This document shows positions 1 through 7,868 of a stretch of DNA of 37,430 bases, piece by piece. The stretch comes from a virus. A program made the position numbers and the translations under genes. The first letter of the stretch is position 1, and every line of letters starts with the position of its first letter. Location: the IMG/VR virus record IMGVR_UViG_3300017613_000256, positions 1 through 37,430 of that record; one strand, written 5' to 3'. Under the pieces are notes generated by a model that was not told where the DNA came from, made no database searches, and saw only the letters and a list, made by a program, of their open reading frames with translations.

Positions 1-84
1 ACTTGTGGCAAGACCACCAACTCCCTCACCAACATCTTTAACTGTTTTCCCAATATCAGGGGTGAGCCAACTTAATAAACCCAT
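1..84 (-). CDS. Holin-like protein, N-terminal part only
   Basis: Only the first 28 codons lie in the window; the gene runs off the left edge. The start ATG is preceded by a strong AAGGAGGG site. The peptide begins MGLLSWLTPDIGK and continues with a Gly/Val-rich stretch. This opening resembles the short N-terminus of 3-TM phage holins, which precedes the first membrane helix, but no helix is visible here. It sits directly downstream of the endolysin in the leftward operon, the usual place for a holin, which would permeabilise the inner membrane. A small tail or other membrane protein remains possible. Confidence 0.45.
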   Translation of the reverse strand, partial: MGLLSWLTPDIGKTVKDVGEGVGGLATS

Positions 85-93
85 GATCCCTCC

Positions 94-507
94 TTATCCT
101 CCAATCAGTTCAAAATGCACAAGATCCTGAAAGTCCTGATCTGTGACAGGTTCTGTGTCCATATCCCAATTGCCACCCCATCTCATGCCAACACCTAATT
201 TTTTCGCACAGGTGAGGATGATCCCTGCAAGCACACAGCAATGAGCCTTGTTGTAACTTATATGGTCTTTGATCCAAGGCACAGCATCAAATGCTTCTGC
301 TGGAATTTTGTTGTGCTTACCATCAGGAAACTTGACTCTGGATTTTGGTGGGTCTGCATTATAGTATTCATTTTGAAGCTCCTTTCCCCTGTGACCCTCT
401 GTGATGGAGAAATCCATCAAGCCCATTGCAAGTGCTTCCCTTGCCACCAACTGCAAATCAAAGTGAACTGTGCTCAAATTGAACTCTGATGTGTTCCCAA
501 ATTTCAT
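94..507 (-). CDS. Endolysin, M15-type peptidase (D-Ala-D-Ala carboxypeptidase / L-Ala-D-Glu endopeptidase-like)
   Basis: A 137-residue protein with the layout of single-domain zinc peptidases of the M15/VanY group. An ITEGHR segment near residue 34-39 is followed by a GKH...AFD motif at about 63-74, which holds the first zinc His and Asp. The C-terminal half has RWGG.WD (about 109-115) and a terminal DLVHFEL in which the His is the last metal ligand. The length is typical of phage endolysins such as T5 Lys. It would cut peptide crosslinks of peptidoglycan. The neighbours are a holin-like gene on one side and a membrane/coiled-coil gene on the other, forming a lysis cassette. The start is preceded by AAGGAATAATCA. 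Confidence 0.8.
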   Translation of the reverse strand: MKFGNTSEFNLSTVHFDLQLVAREALAMGLMDFSITEGHRGKELQNEYYNADPPKSRVKFPDGKHNKIPAEAFDAVPWIKDHISYNKAHCCVLAGIILTCAKKLGVGMRWGGNWDMDTEPVTDQDFQDLVHFELIGG

Positions 508-510
508 TGA

Positions 511-831
511 TTATTCCTTGTGGTTTTTTTTCATGAATTGCTCAACACTCCCAATGAATCTTGAAATGTTCTTGAGCTCAATATTCAACTCTTTCTTGTC
601 TGCTTCTCTCCTTTCTTGAGATTCCTTGGCATTTGTTTCAACTGTGGCTTGCAATCCATTTAGAGTTTTCTTGACAATATCAATCTTTTTGCAAATAACA
701 GGAGGGCACTCTGTCTGGTGTTTGTCAAAATCCTTTTTGGAAACAAATCTGATCTTGTTTATCTGTGTTAGGATTCCTCCCACAATTCCTCCAACTGCCA
801 ATGTAATATATAGGATTGTCTTTGCATCCAA
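511..831 (-). CDS. Membrane-anchored coiled-coil protein, possible lysis accessory
   Basis: A 106-residue protein. Residues about 5-24 are a Gly/Ile/Leu-rich helix suited to membrane insertion (ILYITLAVGGIVGGIL), followed by a basic charged patch. The rest is a long charged helix rich in Lys, Glu and Asn with heptad-like spacing, consistent with a coiled coil. A pair of Cys residues lies near 42-47 (CPPVIC). The topology resembles i-spanin-like or accessory holin proteins, and the gene abuts the endolysin. No family was recognised with certainty. The start follows a GGTGG site about 10 bases upstream. Confidence 0.55.
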   Translation of the reverse strand: MDAKTILYITLAVGGIVGGILTQINKIRFVSKKDFDKHQTECPPVICKKIDIVKKTLNGLQATVETNAKESQERREADKKELNIELKNISRFIGSVEQFMKKNHKE

Positions 832-842
832 GATTTATCCAC

Positions 843-1079
843 CTATGATTTCAACACAACCTTGCTTGCTTCTGCATCAACCAACACCCTTATGTCAGTT
901 AGCTTGGTTTTTTCTTCTGCCCATTTTGTTAGTTGTGCATCAATGTTTTGGATTTTTAAATCAATTTCATCCAAAGTGTAAAAATCAGATTTTGTTGTGT
1001 CCTCCTCTCCCTTGACCTTGACCTCCTCTTTGGTGGAAACTTCATTGTCCTTTGTGACTGCTGAATATATAATTGCCAT
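843..1079 (-). CDS. Small charged protein of unknown function
   Basis: The preferred start gives 78 residues beginning MAIIYSAV; a GGAGAAAC site lies just before it. A longer reading from 1100 would overlap the upstream gene and lacks a better ribosome site. The N-terminal half is rich in Glu, Lys and Thr (KEEVKVKGEEDTTK), and the C-terminal half looks helical. The gene lies between a tail-appendage gene and the lysis cassette, where small tail or lysis accessory proteins are common. No family recognised. Confidence 0.6.
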   Translation of the reverse strand: MAIIYSAVTKDNEVSTKEEVKVKGEEDTTKSDFYTLDEIDLKIQNIDAQLTKWAEEKTKLTDIRVLVDAEASKVVLKS

Positions 1080-1089
1080 TGTTTCTCCT

Positions 1090-1635
1090 TTACCATGCAT
1101 CTGGTGTTATTACCAATGGGTTGTCAATCCCAAGATAAAATCTGCTTTCGCCATTTGTGCCACCACTTCTGTAAGTCCAAAGCTCAAGCACATCACCAAT
1201 GACAACAACAATGTCCTCAAGATGATATTCCCAAGAGGATGAGGTGCAGACCCTTTCTGTTCCCACAGGAGAGCCATTTTTATAAACTTTCCCATAGACA
1301 GTTGTGCCAACACTTCCCCTCCTTAAACCAATTCTTGTCTGGATAGTTCCATTTCTTGAACAGGCAGGAAATTCATCAACCTTTGCATATGATGTGTGTG
1401 TAAAACCTATGGTTTCAAGATAAACCAAGCTCTCACTTTCTTGTCTGACACCAGAATCATAATCAGCGAGCTTTGCCCTTGTCACCACATCATCATCCAG
1501 AGCCGCTGTTTGAATGTCAGGAGCACCAGAATCACCATTTGCAAGTGCTGTGATATTATCCCTCAAATTCTGCATTTGTGCACTTGTCAAGACTGTGCCA
1601 TATCCAAATGCAGTTGATAAATCCACCCATGCCAT
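1090..1635 (-). CDS. Tail appendage / minor structural protein with beta-rich C-terminus
   Basis: A 181-residue protein. The first 40 residues (MAWVDLSTAFGYGTVLTSAQ followed by NLRDNITAL) match a pattern common at the N-terminus of phage tail-appendage proteins, where it may anchor the protein. A short linker with TAALDDDVVTRAKLADYDSG follows. The C-terminal 100 residues alternate Gly, Thr, Tyr, Val and Asn like a beta-sandwich (KVYKNGSPVGTE; TYRSGGTNGES). It is probably exposed on the virion and may bind the host surface. It lies after the distal tail genes and before the lysis genes, as receptor-binding or fibre genes often do. It is short for a complete fibre. Confidence 0.55.
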   Translation of the reverse strand: MAWVDLSTAFGYGTVLTSAQMQNLRDNITALANGDSGAPDIQTAALDDDVVTRAKLADYDSGVRQESESLVYLETIGFTHTSYAKVDEFPACSRNGTIQTRIGLRRGSVGTTVYGKVYKNGSPVGTERVCTSSSWEYHLEDIVVVIGDVLELWTYRSGGTNGESRFYLGIDNPLVITPDAW

Positions 1636-1636
1636 T

Positions 1637-1837
1637 TTAATTCACCTTGATTTCACTATTTAATAGTTTTTTAGTAATTGCCAAATGTTCAGGGCAAAGA
1701 TGAGCCCTGTCCTCTCCTGTTTCATCATTCATGATCCCAACAATGTGACCCCAACCCACAAAGCCTGTGTTTGGGTGGCTTTCTGTCTTGGTTTTTGTGC
1801 ACCCTTTCACACTACAAATGATTGTTTGAAGTATCAT
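1637..1837 (-). CDS. Small Cys/His protein of unknown function
   Basis: 66 residues. Cys8 and Cys13 (CSVKGC) together with CPEH near residue 48 could bind one zinc, and GWGHIVGI is central. The ATG overlaps the stop of the upstream tail gene (ATGA), and GGGAGG sits at a good distance, so translation is probably coupled. A small zinc-binding accessory of the tail tip or a regulator are both possible; no family was recognised. Confidence 0.55.
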   Translation of the reverse strand: MILQTIICSVKGCTKTKTESHPNTGFVGWGHIVGIMNDETGEDRAHLCPEHLAITKKLLNSEIKVN

Positions 1838-3018
1838 GTCAAAACCTCCCCTGCTGAACTATCCAATTCTGTCACATCAAGAATGAATGGAGTTAAGGTT
1901 GCCGCCCCATCAACCACAAACTGCATTTGATCTGTGTTCATGTTGTATTCATATTCTGTGATTGCCCATGCATCAACAGAGGTGATGCCATAAAACGAAT
2001 CAACCAGCCTGACAGTTTCACCCAACTGCATGTAAATGCCAACCAGAGGGATCTTCAATGTGAACAGTTTGGGTGGAGAGCTTAAAAGAGAAACTTTCCT
2101 TTGAGCAAGGTTCAGGGCACTTCCAGAAGTGTTGAACCAGATGCTTTCATCCTCAATGGTTTCCTCATTCAGCCCAAATGTGTTGACTGATGTGGTGTTT
2201 TGAGCAAAGACTGTTTTCTGCCAATAGTCACTTTCTTGTGCATAGTCAAAGCCAACACTCTGCCTGTTCACCAGCCTTTGCGATTCAACATCAATGGTGA
2301 GGTCAAGGATTTCATCATCAACAGAAAGCACAATGTCAAATGATGATGCATTGGTGAACCTCTTGAAGTTCACCTTGCCATCACCCTCAACCCAAATGGC
2401 TGAATCTGTCATTTTGGACAGGCTTGTGAGGGCTTCTGTGACTTTCTGCCCATCATAATATGCATCACAGAGAATGTTATCAACAGAGAAGATTCCAGCC
2501 CACTCCAAGAAACTGTCATAATCAATATCAGGGTTGGTGGCACTATCTGTTGAGAGCTCTCCATAACAGGTGCAGAGAGTCCATGCAATGTCAGAGGGAA
2601 GCTCATTTGTAAACTCAACAGGCACATCAGACTCACCCACTTTCTTTTGTGTAAACTCCAAGAGTCTGTCTTTCATCAGGGTGATGCACTCCTTTCTTGG
2701 ATAGTTCACATCTTTCAAAAACCCTGTGAAAACTGTGATGAGCTCATCACCACTTGTGGGGTGGGTGAAACCAATCTCAAGTGTGCAGGTATTGACAAGG
2801 GTGTATGTGTTTTCAAAGAACAGGTTGAGATCACCATCTGCATTTGCAAGACTCACCCTTGGATTGACTGCCTTTATCTCATAGGCTGTCCTCTTGAATG
2901 CCGGCCACTTGGAAACCCTGTCACTATAATCAGATGTGCCAATCTTGAACACTCTTTTGGGTTCAGACCCTACCTGCCTTGTTTGATCCACAAACCAGCT
3001 TGTCACATCATGTGGCAT
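1834..3018 (-). CDS. Tail tip / baseplate hub-like protein
   Basis: A 394-residue protein placed two genes downstream of the tape measure, the usual position of the distal-tail and hub proteins of siphophages. It is beta-rich throughout, without long helices or transmembrane segments. A segment near 105-130 (FLKDVNYPRKECITL..) followed by a domain containing ALTSLSKMTDSAIWVEGDGKV resembles phage hub and DUF2163/tail-assembly proteins, in which a LysM-like or hub fold precedes a small beta domain. No peptidase motif is visible. The start overlaps the preceding stop as TAATG, which indicates translational coupling. Confidence 0.55.
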   Translation of the reverse strand: MPHDVTSWFVDQTRQVGSEPKRVFKIGTSDYSDRVSKWPAFKRTAYEIKAVNPRVSLANADGDLNLFFENTYTLVNTCTLEIGFTHPTSGDELITVFTGFLKDVNYPRKECITLMKDRLLEFTQKKVGESDVPVEFTNELPSDIAWTLCTCYGELSTDSATNPDIDYDSFLEWAGIFSVDNILCDAYYDGQKVTEALTSLSKMTDSAIWVEGDGKVNFKRFTNASSFDIVLSVDDEILDLTIDVESQRLVNRQSVGFDYAQESDYWQKTVFAQNTTSVNTFGLNEETIEDESIWFNTSGSALNLAQRKVSLLSSPPKLFTLKIPLVGIYMQLGETVRLVDSFYGITSVDAWAITEYEYNMNTDQMQFVVDGAATLTPFILDVTELDSSAGEVLT

Positions 3019-3383
3019 TAGTAACCCTCCAAGAGAACCTTGCCCTTATACAGATCTGCATAGGGCTTTGCAAAGCTCTGGAATGGAGTGTCTTTGTTCA
3101 TCAGCACCACACTATGCACCTCTGTTGCTGTGTCTGATGTTATGAGAAACAAGAGCTCTGTGTTTGAATCCCACCATGAATTGACAAGGGAAGCATCAGA
3201 AGCAGGGAGATAGTTCACAGTAAATGAAAATGATTTGTAATCTCCCCACTTATACAGAAACAATTTACCTGCCTTGGTTCTGTGCTCTGTCCTCAACTGC
3301 TTCTCTCCACCTTTGTAATTATATTCAGGCTTGAGTGTCACAGCATCAACACTTGATATGCCCAACTCAAATTTGAGTGCCAT
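3018..3383 (-). CDS. Minor tail protein (distal-tail position)
   Basis: A 121-residue beta-rich protein directly downstream of the tape measure gene, where minor tail proteins of the lambda M type or distal tail proteins lie. Features include FSFTVNYLPASDASLVNSWWDSNTE.. in the middle, a pattern seen in short tail-completion proteins, and a final YKGKVLLEGY. It probably bridges the tail tube end and the hub. No catalytic motif is visible. Assignment rests mainly on gene order. Confidence 0.5.
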   Translation of the reverse strand: MALKFELGISSVDAVTLKPEYNYKGGEKQLRTEHRTKAGKLFLYKWGDYKSFSFTVNYLPASDASLVNSWWDSNTELLFLITSDTATEVHSVVLMNKDTPFQSFAKPYADLYKGKVLLEGY

Positions 3384-3386
3384 TTT

Positions 3387-5639
3387 TTAGACCTTTATCC
3401 CTCCTGCTTCCAAATCTCTCAAGGCTGGTATTATTCGATCCTCTGTCAGATCCCTCCAATCCTCCCTGTCCATTCTTTTGATCTCATCCATTGAAACAGG
3501 AACTTGAAAGAAAAAATTTTCAACTGTGATTGCACCAGCACCACCCTCACCTGCACCTGCACCTGCCAAGAACTCAACCAGATCCTTGTTTTGTTGAGCA
3601 GACACAACCCTTTCTCCCTTGTCCAGCAGAAAGGTTTGCTCCTTGGGCACATAGTCCAGACCACTATGAGCAACTGTGAGCCCTGTCACCTTTGCTGATC
3701 TGACTGCTCCATAAGCGATCACAGCAGCGGCAGCGGCCGCTCCCAAAGCCGGTCCAACAATTGGAATTGATGCAAGGGCTTTATAGGCATTTATAGCACC
3801 TGTTTGTGTTGAGGATACTATTTCAGGGATAGCCGCTGCCTTGAGTATTCCAAACCCTTTTATTGATCCTGCTTTTGCAACAGCATTTAAGCCATCCTGT
3901 TGTGTCTTTTCATTCTTGAGGGCATCCTTATCAACCTTGGCTTGCAGTTCTGATCTTCTCTTGAGATATACTTCTGTGAGTTGCAGTTTTGCTTCCTCAT
4001 TGCCCTCATATTTTGCAAGCTCTGTTTCATACCACAGGGTGAGTTTTTCAGAGTCAGTCAGAAAGTGCTCATCATGCAAGACCCCTAATGCTTCCAAGTT
4101 TTCTGCTGTTTTTTCAATGTTGGCATTGTCAAAAGGATAAATCCCTGTGGGTTCTTCCCCTGTTGCTTGTTCTTTGATTCCAGCCAGAGCATTGGTGATT
4201 GCTTCCTTGGTTGCATCCACACTCTCAATGGTTGTCTGGTCACCTGCCAACTTTGCAAGTTCCTCTTGGGCTGTCTGGCTCATCAGGGTGAGGGCATCTA
4301 TATTTTCACCAATGGATGCTGTGAAATTATTTGCCATCTCAATATCTTTGTCAAACATGCCACCAATATTGACCACCTCAAGAAATTGAGTATATTTCTC
4401 CACCAGAAACTGCATGCCCTCCCACAATGAAATGGAAAGGTCTGCAAAGCTCATCTTGAGGATCTGCCAAGTGCTCTGCAAAACCAGAAATGACCTGTTC
4501 AAAAATGGGAGTGCCCTTGATCCCACATCTAATATTGCACTCATGCCACTTGCAAACGATTTGGCAAATCCAACAATTGCCACCTTGTTTTGCTCAAGAA
4601 AGCCAATGATGCTTTTCAATGCCCTTGATGCGATTGGTGCAAGCTCCATGCCAATCAGGGTCAACAGGTTGCCCAAGGAGTTCTTTGCAGTTCCCCAAAG
4701 AGCAACCAATGTGTCAGACCAATCAGCAAATGCTTTCTCTGTCATGCCCACACCAGAAGTCATTGCAAGGGTTTTCTGTGTCAATGTTTCAAAGTTATTC
4801 GCAGACAGGGCTGAAACACCAATCAATGCCCTCTGGTTGGCAAACAGTTCTGCCATTGCTTCTGCTGATCCACCTGTGCTGTCCTTTAAGCCCTTGAGGG
4901 TTGCACCCAACCCAATCTGCTGGATTGCCGCCTGTGCACTCTCAAAACCCATATCCCTGATCACATCTTTCATTGCTTCTGTGGGTTTCATCAGGCTTAT
5001 CATAATGGCTCTGTATTGTGTGGCGGCTTCCTCTGTGTTTCCTGCTGTTTGGGTGATGAGGGCAAGGGATGCACCCATCTCCTCACTTGCAACATCAAGA
5101 TCAGCAGACACTTTGGCAAGACCACCAATCACAGGGATCATCTCTCTGAAACTCGTTTGACCCTCTTTTTCAATGGCAAACAGCAAGTCTGATGCTTCTG
5201 TGACATTTTCGATCTCATCACCAAAACCTGCCATCACCTTTGTCAAACCCTTGATAACCTCTGATTGATCCACATGGGCGGCCTTGGCGGCTTTTGCAGA
5301 AACTGTCAGGGTTTCAATTGCTTCTGCTGGATCTGTCACTCCTGCTGATATGACTTGGTAATATCCTTTCACAAGCTCTGTGGAAGTTCCAAGGACAGGT
5401 GGCAACTCCTGCATTTTCTTGTGCACAGAGTCCATGCTTTCAGTTGTGACCTTGCCCAAGTCTGTGAGTGCTTCCTCATATTGCCCAAAGGAGTGGACAG
5501 CCTTTGCACCAAGAACACCAAATGCTGTTGCAGTTGCTGTGACAAGTTTGGTGATGCTTGGCAACTTGCTTGTGAGCTTATCGAAAGCACCAGAGAATTT
5601 ATCTGTTGCTCCAACAATTATGCTTATTTTTTCAGCCAT
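3387..5639 (-). CDS. Tail tape measure protein (TP901-type)
   Basis: A 750-residue protein, long and mainly helical. Residues about 40-330 carry the TP901 tape-measure core pattern: ALTDLGKVT, GTSTELVKGYYQVISAGV, then SAKAAKAAHVD and VMAGFGDEIENV, followed by FREMIPVIGGLAKVSADL and EEAATQYRAIMISLMKP. Later parts have coiled-coil segments and a hydrophobic Ala-rich stretch near 640-665 that could insert in membranes during DNA entry. It sets tail length and is packed in the tube lumen. Its start overlaps the end of the GT reading frame by 8 bases, as expected for a chaperone-then-tape-measure order. The length suggests a tail of roughly 110 nm if about 1.5 Angstrom per residue holds. Confidence 0.9.
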   Translation of the reverse strand: MAEKISIIVGATDKFSGAFDKLTSKLPSITKLVTATATAFGVLGAKAVHSFGQYEEALTDLGKVTTESMDSVHKKMQELPPVLGTSTELVKGYYQVISAGVTDPAEAIETLTVSAKAAKAAHVDQSEVIKGLTKVMAGFGDEIENVTEASDLLFAIEKEGQTSFREMIPVIGGLAKVSADLDVASEEMGASLALITQTAGNTEEAATQYRAIMISLMKPTEAMKDVIRDMGFESAQAAIQQIGLGATLKGLKDSTGGSAEAMAELFANQRALIGVSALSANNFETLTQKTLAMTSGVGMTEKAFADWSDTLVALWGTAKNSLGNLLTLIGMELAPIASRALKSIIGFLEQNKVAIVGFAKSFASGMSAILDVGSRALPFLNRSFLVLQSTWQILKMSFADLSISLWEGMQFLVEKYTQFLEVVNIGGMFDKDIEMANNFTASIGENIDALTLMSQTAQEELAKLAGDQTTIESVDATKEAITNALAGIKEQATGEEPTGIYPFDNANIEKTAENLEALGVLHDEHFLTDSEKLTLWYETELAKYEGNEEAKLQLTEVYLKRRSELQAKVDKDALKNEKTQQDGLNAVAKAGSIKGFGILKAAAIPEIVSSTQTGAINAYKALASIPIVGPALGAAAAAAVIAYGAVRSAKVTGLTVAHSGLDYVPKEQTFLLDKGERVVSAQQNKDLVEFLAGAGAGEGGAGAITVENFFFQVPVSMDEIKRMDREDWRDLTEDRIIPALRDLEAGGIKV

Positions 5640-6299
5640 TGGATATTCTCATTTCTTCATTTTTTATGGTTCTGAATATCTGCACAATAAGATGGGATTC
5701 CTCCATGATGCTTCCAGCAGAGGGCAGATCTGTCCTTATATAGTAACCTGTCCTGACAGCCTTTTTCTTTCTGCCTGACACATTACCATCAAACCTCCAC
5801 TCATGGCATAATCTGAAAAGTTGAATCCAATTCCAAGTGGGGTGTCCACTCACTATCTCTGATCTGACAACACCTGATCCTGCAAGTGCAACACCCCTCT
5901 TGAGTTTTTTTCATCTTCCTTTGTTAGTCTTGAAATGGATGCCAACTGCCCACATATCTCAACTGAAAGTTGCAGGAACACAACCTCTGTGGCAATCTGT
6001 TCAATTGTCAAAGGCTGTCCATTCACAGTCACTCCCTGAATATTCCTGACATGATCAGGGAATATCTTGCTGGAAAGTTCCTGAATTTTCTGGCTGTTCA
6101 ACAGCAGTCTTGCTTTGTCCTCCCCTGACAACCTTGCTGTGTATTCCTCAACTGATTCCTCTTTCAGTTTTGGATTAGGGTTGTCAAGATAGGGTGAAAG
6201 CATAAACATGGCATAGGATTTCAAGGGTCTTAACTCCATTGAAATCTCTCCATCTGCAAACTCTGTTGAAAAAGTTTGCCAATCAATTATAATGTCCAT
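5632..6299 (-). CDS. Tail assembly chaperone GT, -1 frameshift product
   Basis: Joins the first 132 codons of the G-like gene to a 90-codon extension read in the -1 frame. After the slippery site that frame is open without a stop, starts LKRGVALAGSGVVRSEIVS, then runs through HPTWNWIQLFRLCHEWRFDGN to a TGA that overlaps the tape measure start. The total is 222 residues. The T extension has no good start of its own: the only candidate is a GTG at 5853 without a ribosome site. Lambda-like phages need G and GT in a fixed ratio to assemble tails. The layout, heptamer and open frame all agree; no downstream pseudoknot was verified. Confidence 0.8.
5853..6299 (-). CDS. Tail assembly chaperone, G-like protein
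   Basis: A 148-residue, mostly helical acidic protein between the tail tube gene and the tape measure, the position of lambda gpG. The segments MELRPLKSYAMFMLSPYL and IQELSSKIFPDHVRNIQGV suit a tail chaperone of the gpG class. Close to its end the codons GAA AAA AAC form an A AAA AAC heptamer, so part of the translation is expected to shift -1 and make the longer GT protein. It would bind the tape measure and recruit tube subunits, and would be absent from the finished virion. A CTCCTTA complement upstream gives an AAGGAG site. Confidence 0.75.
   Translation of the reverse strand: MDIIIDWQTFSTEFADGEISMELRPLKSYAMFMLSPYLDNPNPKLKEESVEEYTARLSGEDKARLLLNSQKIQELSSKIFPDHVRNIQGVTVNGQPLTIEQIATEVVFLQLSVEICGQLASISRLTKEDEKNSRGVLHLQDQVLSDQR
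5904..5910 (-). other. Programmed -1 ribosomal frameshift site (A AAA AAC)
   Basis: On the minus strand the zero-frame codons are GAT GAA AAA AAC TCA, which gives the canonical X XXY YYZ heptamer A AAA AAC in the correct phase. Shifting back one base leads into the open T frame. It lies 49 bases before the G stop codon, as in G/GT genes of other long-tailed phages. Confidence 0.8.
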
Positions 6300-6307
6300 A
6301 TTCCTCC

Positions 6308-7273
6308 TTAATAAACAGGTGTTGTGTTCACCAGAGTAAACTGCACAGCATAACTTGAAGTTATGTCATATTTTCCCTTTGCACTAAATGACACCTCAAT
6401 CAGTCCTGTTCCACCAATATTGACAGGAAATTCTGTATAAAGCATCTTGGGAATGTCAATCTCAAGCTGGTTGTGACCAAGTGCAACAGTTGCAGGGTCT
6501 GTTGCTGTCATGACAAACCTTTGCTGTGCCCTGTTCTTATAGTTCCTTGCTTCTGCATCACCATCAAGCAACAATGTTCCTGCAACCTCAACTGTTCTGT
6601 AACCATCCCTTAATATCCTTGATGGATATTTCTTGAGATCCAGAAATGCCTTTGGTGCAAGGTTGTTGTTGAGTGTGATGGTGATCTGGCTTGCATCATC
6701 AACTGCTGATCCTGCAAGTGATAATGAGAGAGTATCCCAAGCAAAAAAGGATCCCGGCTCAAAACTTGGAACTGACTTCTCAATCCAACTGAACTGTGCT
6801 CCTATGAAAGAAGCAGTTGCCTTGTAAAGAGTTCCTTGAGAGATCTCAAACACCAACTGATTCAAGAGCATGTCATAATAAAGATAGGCTGAACCTGTAT
6901 CTCTATAAACCTCAATGCTCATGGGAGGTAAAGCAGAAATGCTCTCACTCCAATCATCTGTGATTGGCACAAAGTTGTGCTCATAGCATGACCCAACAAA
7001 AGCAGTTTCAGAACTTTGACCAGCCCATGCTTGAAGCAGTTTGCCAATCATTTGTGGATGAACCTCAAGGGCAACATCACCCTCAATCCCATGCATGCCC
7101 TCATAATCGTCTGGTTCTTCATATCTTGATTGCAAGCACTCTGCCATCAGGCTTTCAATGTTCTCTGTGATTGATTCTGAAATAAAGCAAAAGTATTCCA
7201 TTGAATCAACATTGCTTGTGCCAAAACTGTCTTGGAAACTCATTCCAATATGTCCATCTTGTCCATAAGCCAT
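6308..7273 (-). CDS. Major tail tube protein
   Basis: A 321-residue protein rich in beta strand, with a strong GGAGGTGAATAAGA ribosome site fitting high expression. The N-terminus (MAYGQDGHIGMSFQDSFGT) and the pattern of paired domains, with ITITLNNNLAPKAFL near 205 and an ending in VSFSAKGKYD..AVQFTLVN, match large siphophage tail tube proteins in which insertion domains decorate the tube. It sits between the tail terminator/connector genes and the chaperone pair, where the tube gene is expected. No sheath gene is nearby, which argues for a non-contractile tail. One Pro-Gly near residue 173 is encoded CCG GGA, part of the motif bias described in the findings. Confidence 0.75.
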   Translation of the reverse strand: MAYGQDGHIGMSFQDSFGTSNVDSMEYFCFISESITENIESLMAECLQSRYEEPDDYEGMHGIEGDVALEVHPQMIGKLLQAWAGQSSETAFVGSCYEHNFVPITDDWSESISALPPMSIEVYRDTGSAYLYYDMLLNQLVFEISQGTLYKATASFIGAQFSWIEKSVPSFEPGSFFAWDTLSLSLAGSAVDDASQITITLNNNLAPKAFLDLKKYPSRILRDGYRTVEVAGTLLLDGDAEARNYKNRAQQRFVMTATDPATVALGHNQLEIDIPKMLYTEFPVNIGGTGLIEVSFSAKGKYDITSSYAVQFTLVNTTPVY

Positions 7274-7275
7274 TC

Positions 7276-7443
7276 TTATTCACCTCCCTCTTTCTTTTTT
7301 GCTGGTTTTTTAATATACTTACTTGCTTGACCTTGCTTGATCAAAGCATTGCCAACCTCTGTTGATACTTCCAAAACATCACCTGTGTTGATGATCCCTA
7401 TCCTTGGGATCATTTTTCTGCCAGCAACCCATTTGATTTTCAT
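7276..7443 (-). CDS. Small basic structural protein (55 residues)
   Basis: Translates as MKIKWVAGRKMIPRIGIINT, then a GDVLEV..EVGNALIKQGQAS segment and a Lys-rich tail ending KKKEGGE. The middle resembles the many short phage proteins built around 'GDVLEV..E.A..LI..G.A', small beta modules found near head-tail joining genes. The start overlaps the stop of the upstream gene (4 bases), and the stop lies 2 bases before the tube gene start, so the gene is embedded in a coupled series. Function is not established. Confidence 0.7.
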   Translation of the reverse strand: MKIKWVAGRKMIPRIGIINTGDVLEVSTEVGNALIKQGQASKYIKKPAKKKEGGE

Positions 7444-7868
7444 GTTCTCACCTCTGCATGAATTGTTATTATTGCTGAATGAAAATAAATGTGCTCATCA
7501 TCATTGTATTCATATTCAATAGAATATCCATGAGTCATTTCAACAGTTGCATTGAGTTTTTTATTGGCTGTCAGAACATTCAGAACCTCAAGCTCTGCAT
7601 CCTGCAACCTGTCCTCTGCTTCTGATCCACTTCCCATGTCTGCCACCTGAACCTCAACAATTACATCAACAGCAACCAGCCAAGGAATGTTGCCAATGGT
7701 CACAGTTTCATATTCCAGCGATCCTCTATAAATGCCAATCCAGCCTTTGAACTGTGATGCAACACTTGGATCTGTGTTCCTTTCCTCATTCCTTGTTATG
7801 ATGTAACCATCAAGATTGTCATTGAGGACAGTTTCAACCCCTTTCATTACATCTTTAAAGTTTATCAT
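7440..7868 (-). CDS. Tail terminator-like protein (Mu gp37 class position)
   Basis: A 142-residue alpha/beta protein. It starts with a helix (FKDVMKGVETVLNDNLDGY) followed by strands and a Gly-rich turn (YRGSLEYETVTIGNIPWLVAVDVIVEVQVADMG), and ends in a strand pair (YFHSAIITIHAEVRT). This order matches tail terminator/completion proteins of the Mu gp37 and lambda gpU group. It follows the gpG-like gene and precedes the tube gene, the standard place for a terminator that caps the tail before head joining. Overlaps at both ends show translational coupling. Confidence 0.6.
   Translation of the reverse strand: MINFKDVMKGVETVLNDNLDGYIITRNEERNTDPSVASQFKGWIGIYRGSLEYETVTIGNIPWLVAVDVIVEVQVADMGSGSEAEDRLQDAELEVLNVLTANKKLNATVEMTHGYSIEYEYNDDEHIYFHSAIITIHAEVRT

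Noticed and set aside
4414-5160. A 248-codon plus-strand open frame inside the tape measure gene
   Set aside because: It is the shadow of the well-supported tape measure frame, has no ribosome site and no family pattern; long antisense frames are favoured here by biased codon use.
5632-5853. A separate 73-residue gene with a GTG start
   Set aside because: No ribosome site; the frame is continuous with the -1 frame after the A AAA AAC heptamer, so it is better explained as the T part of GT.
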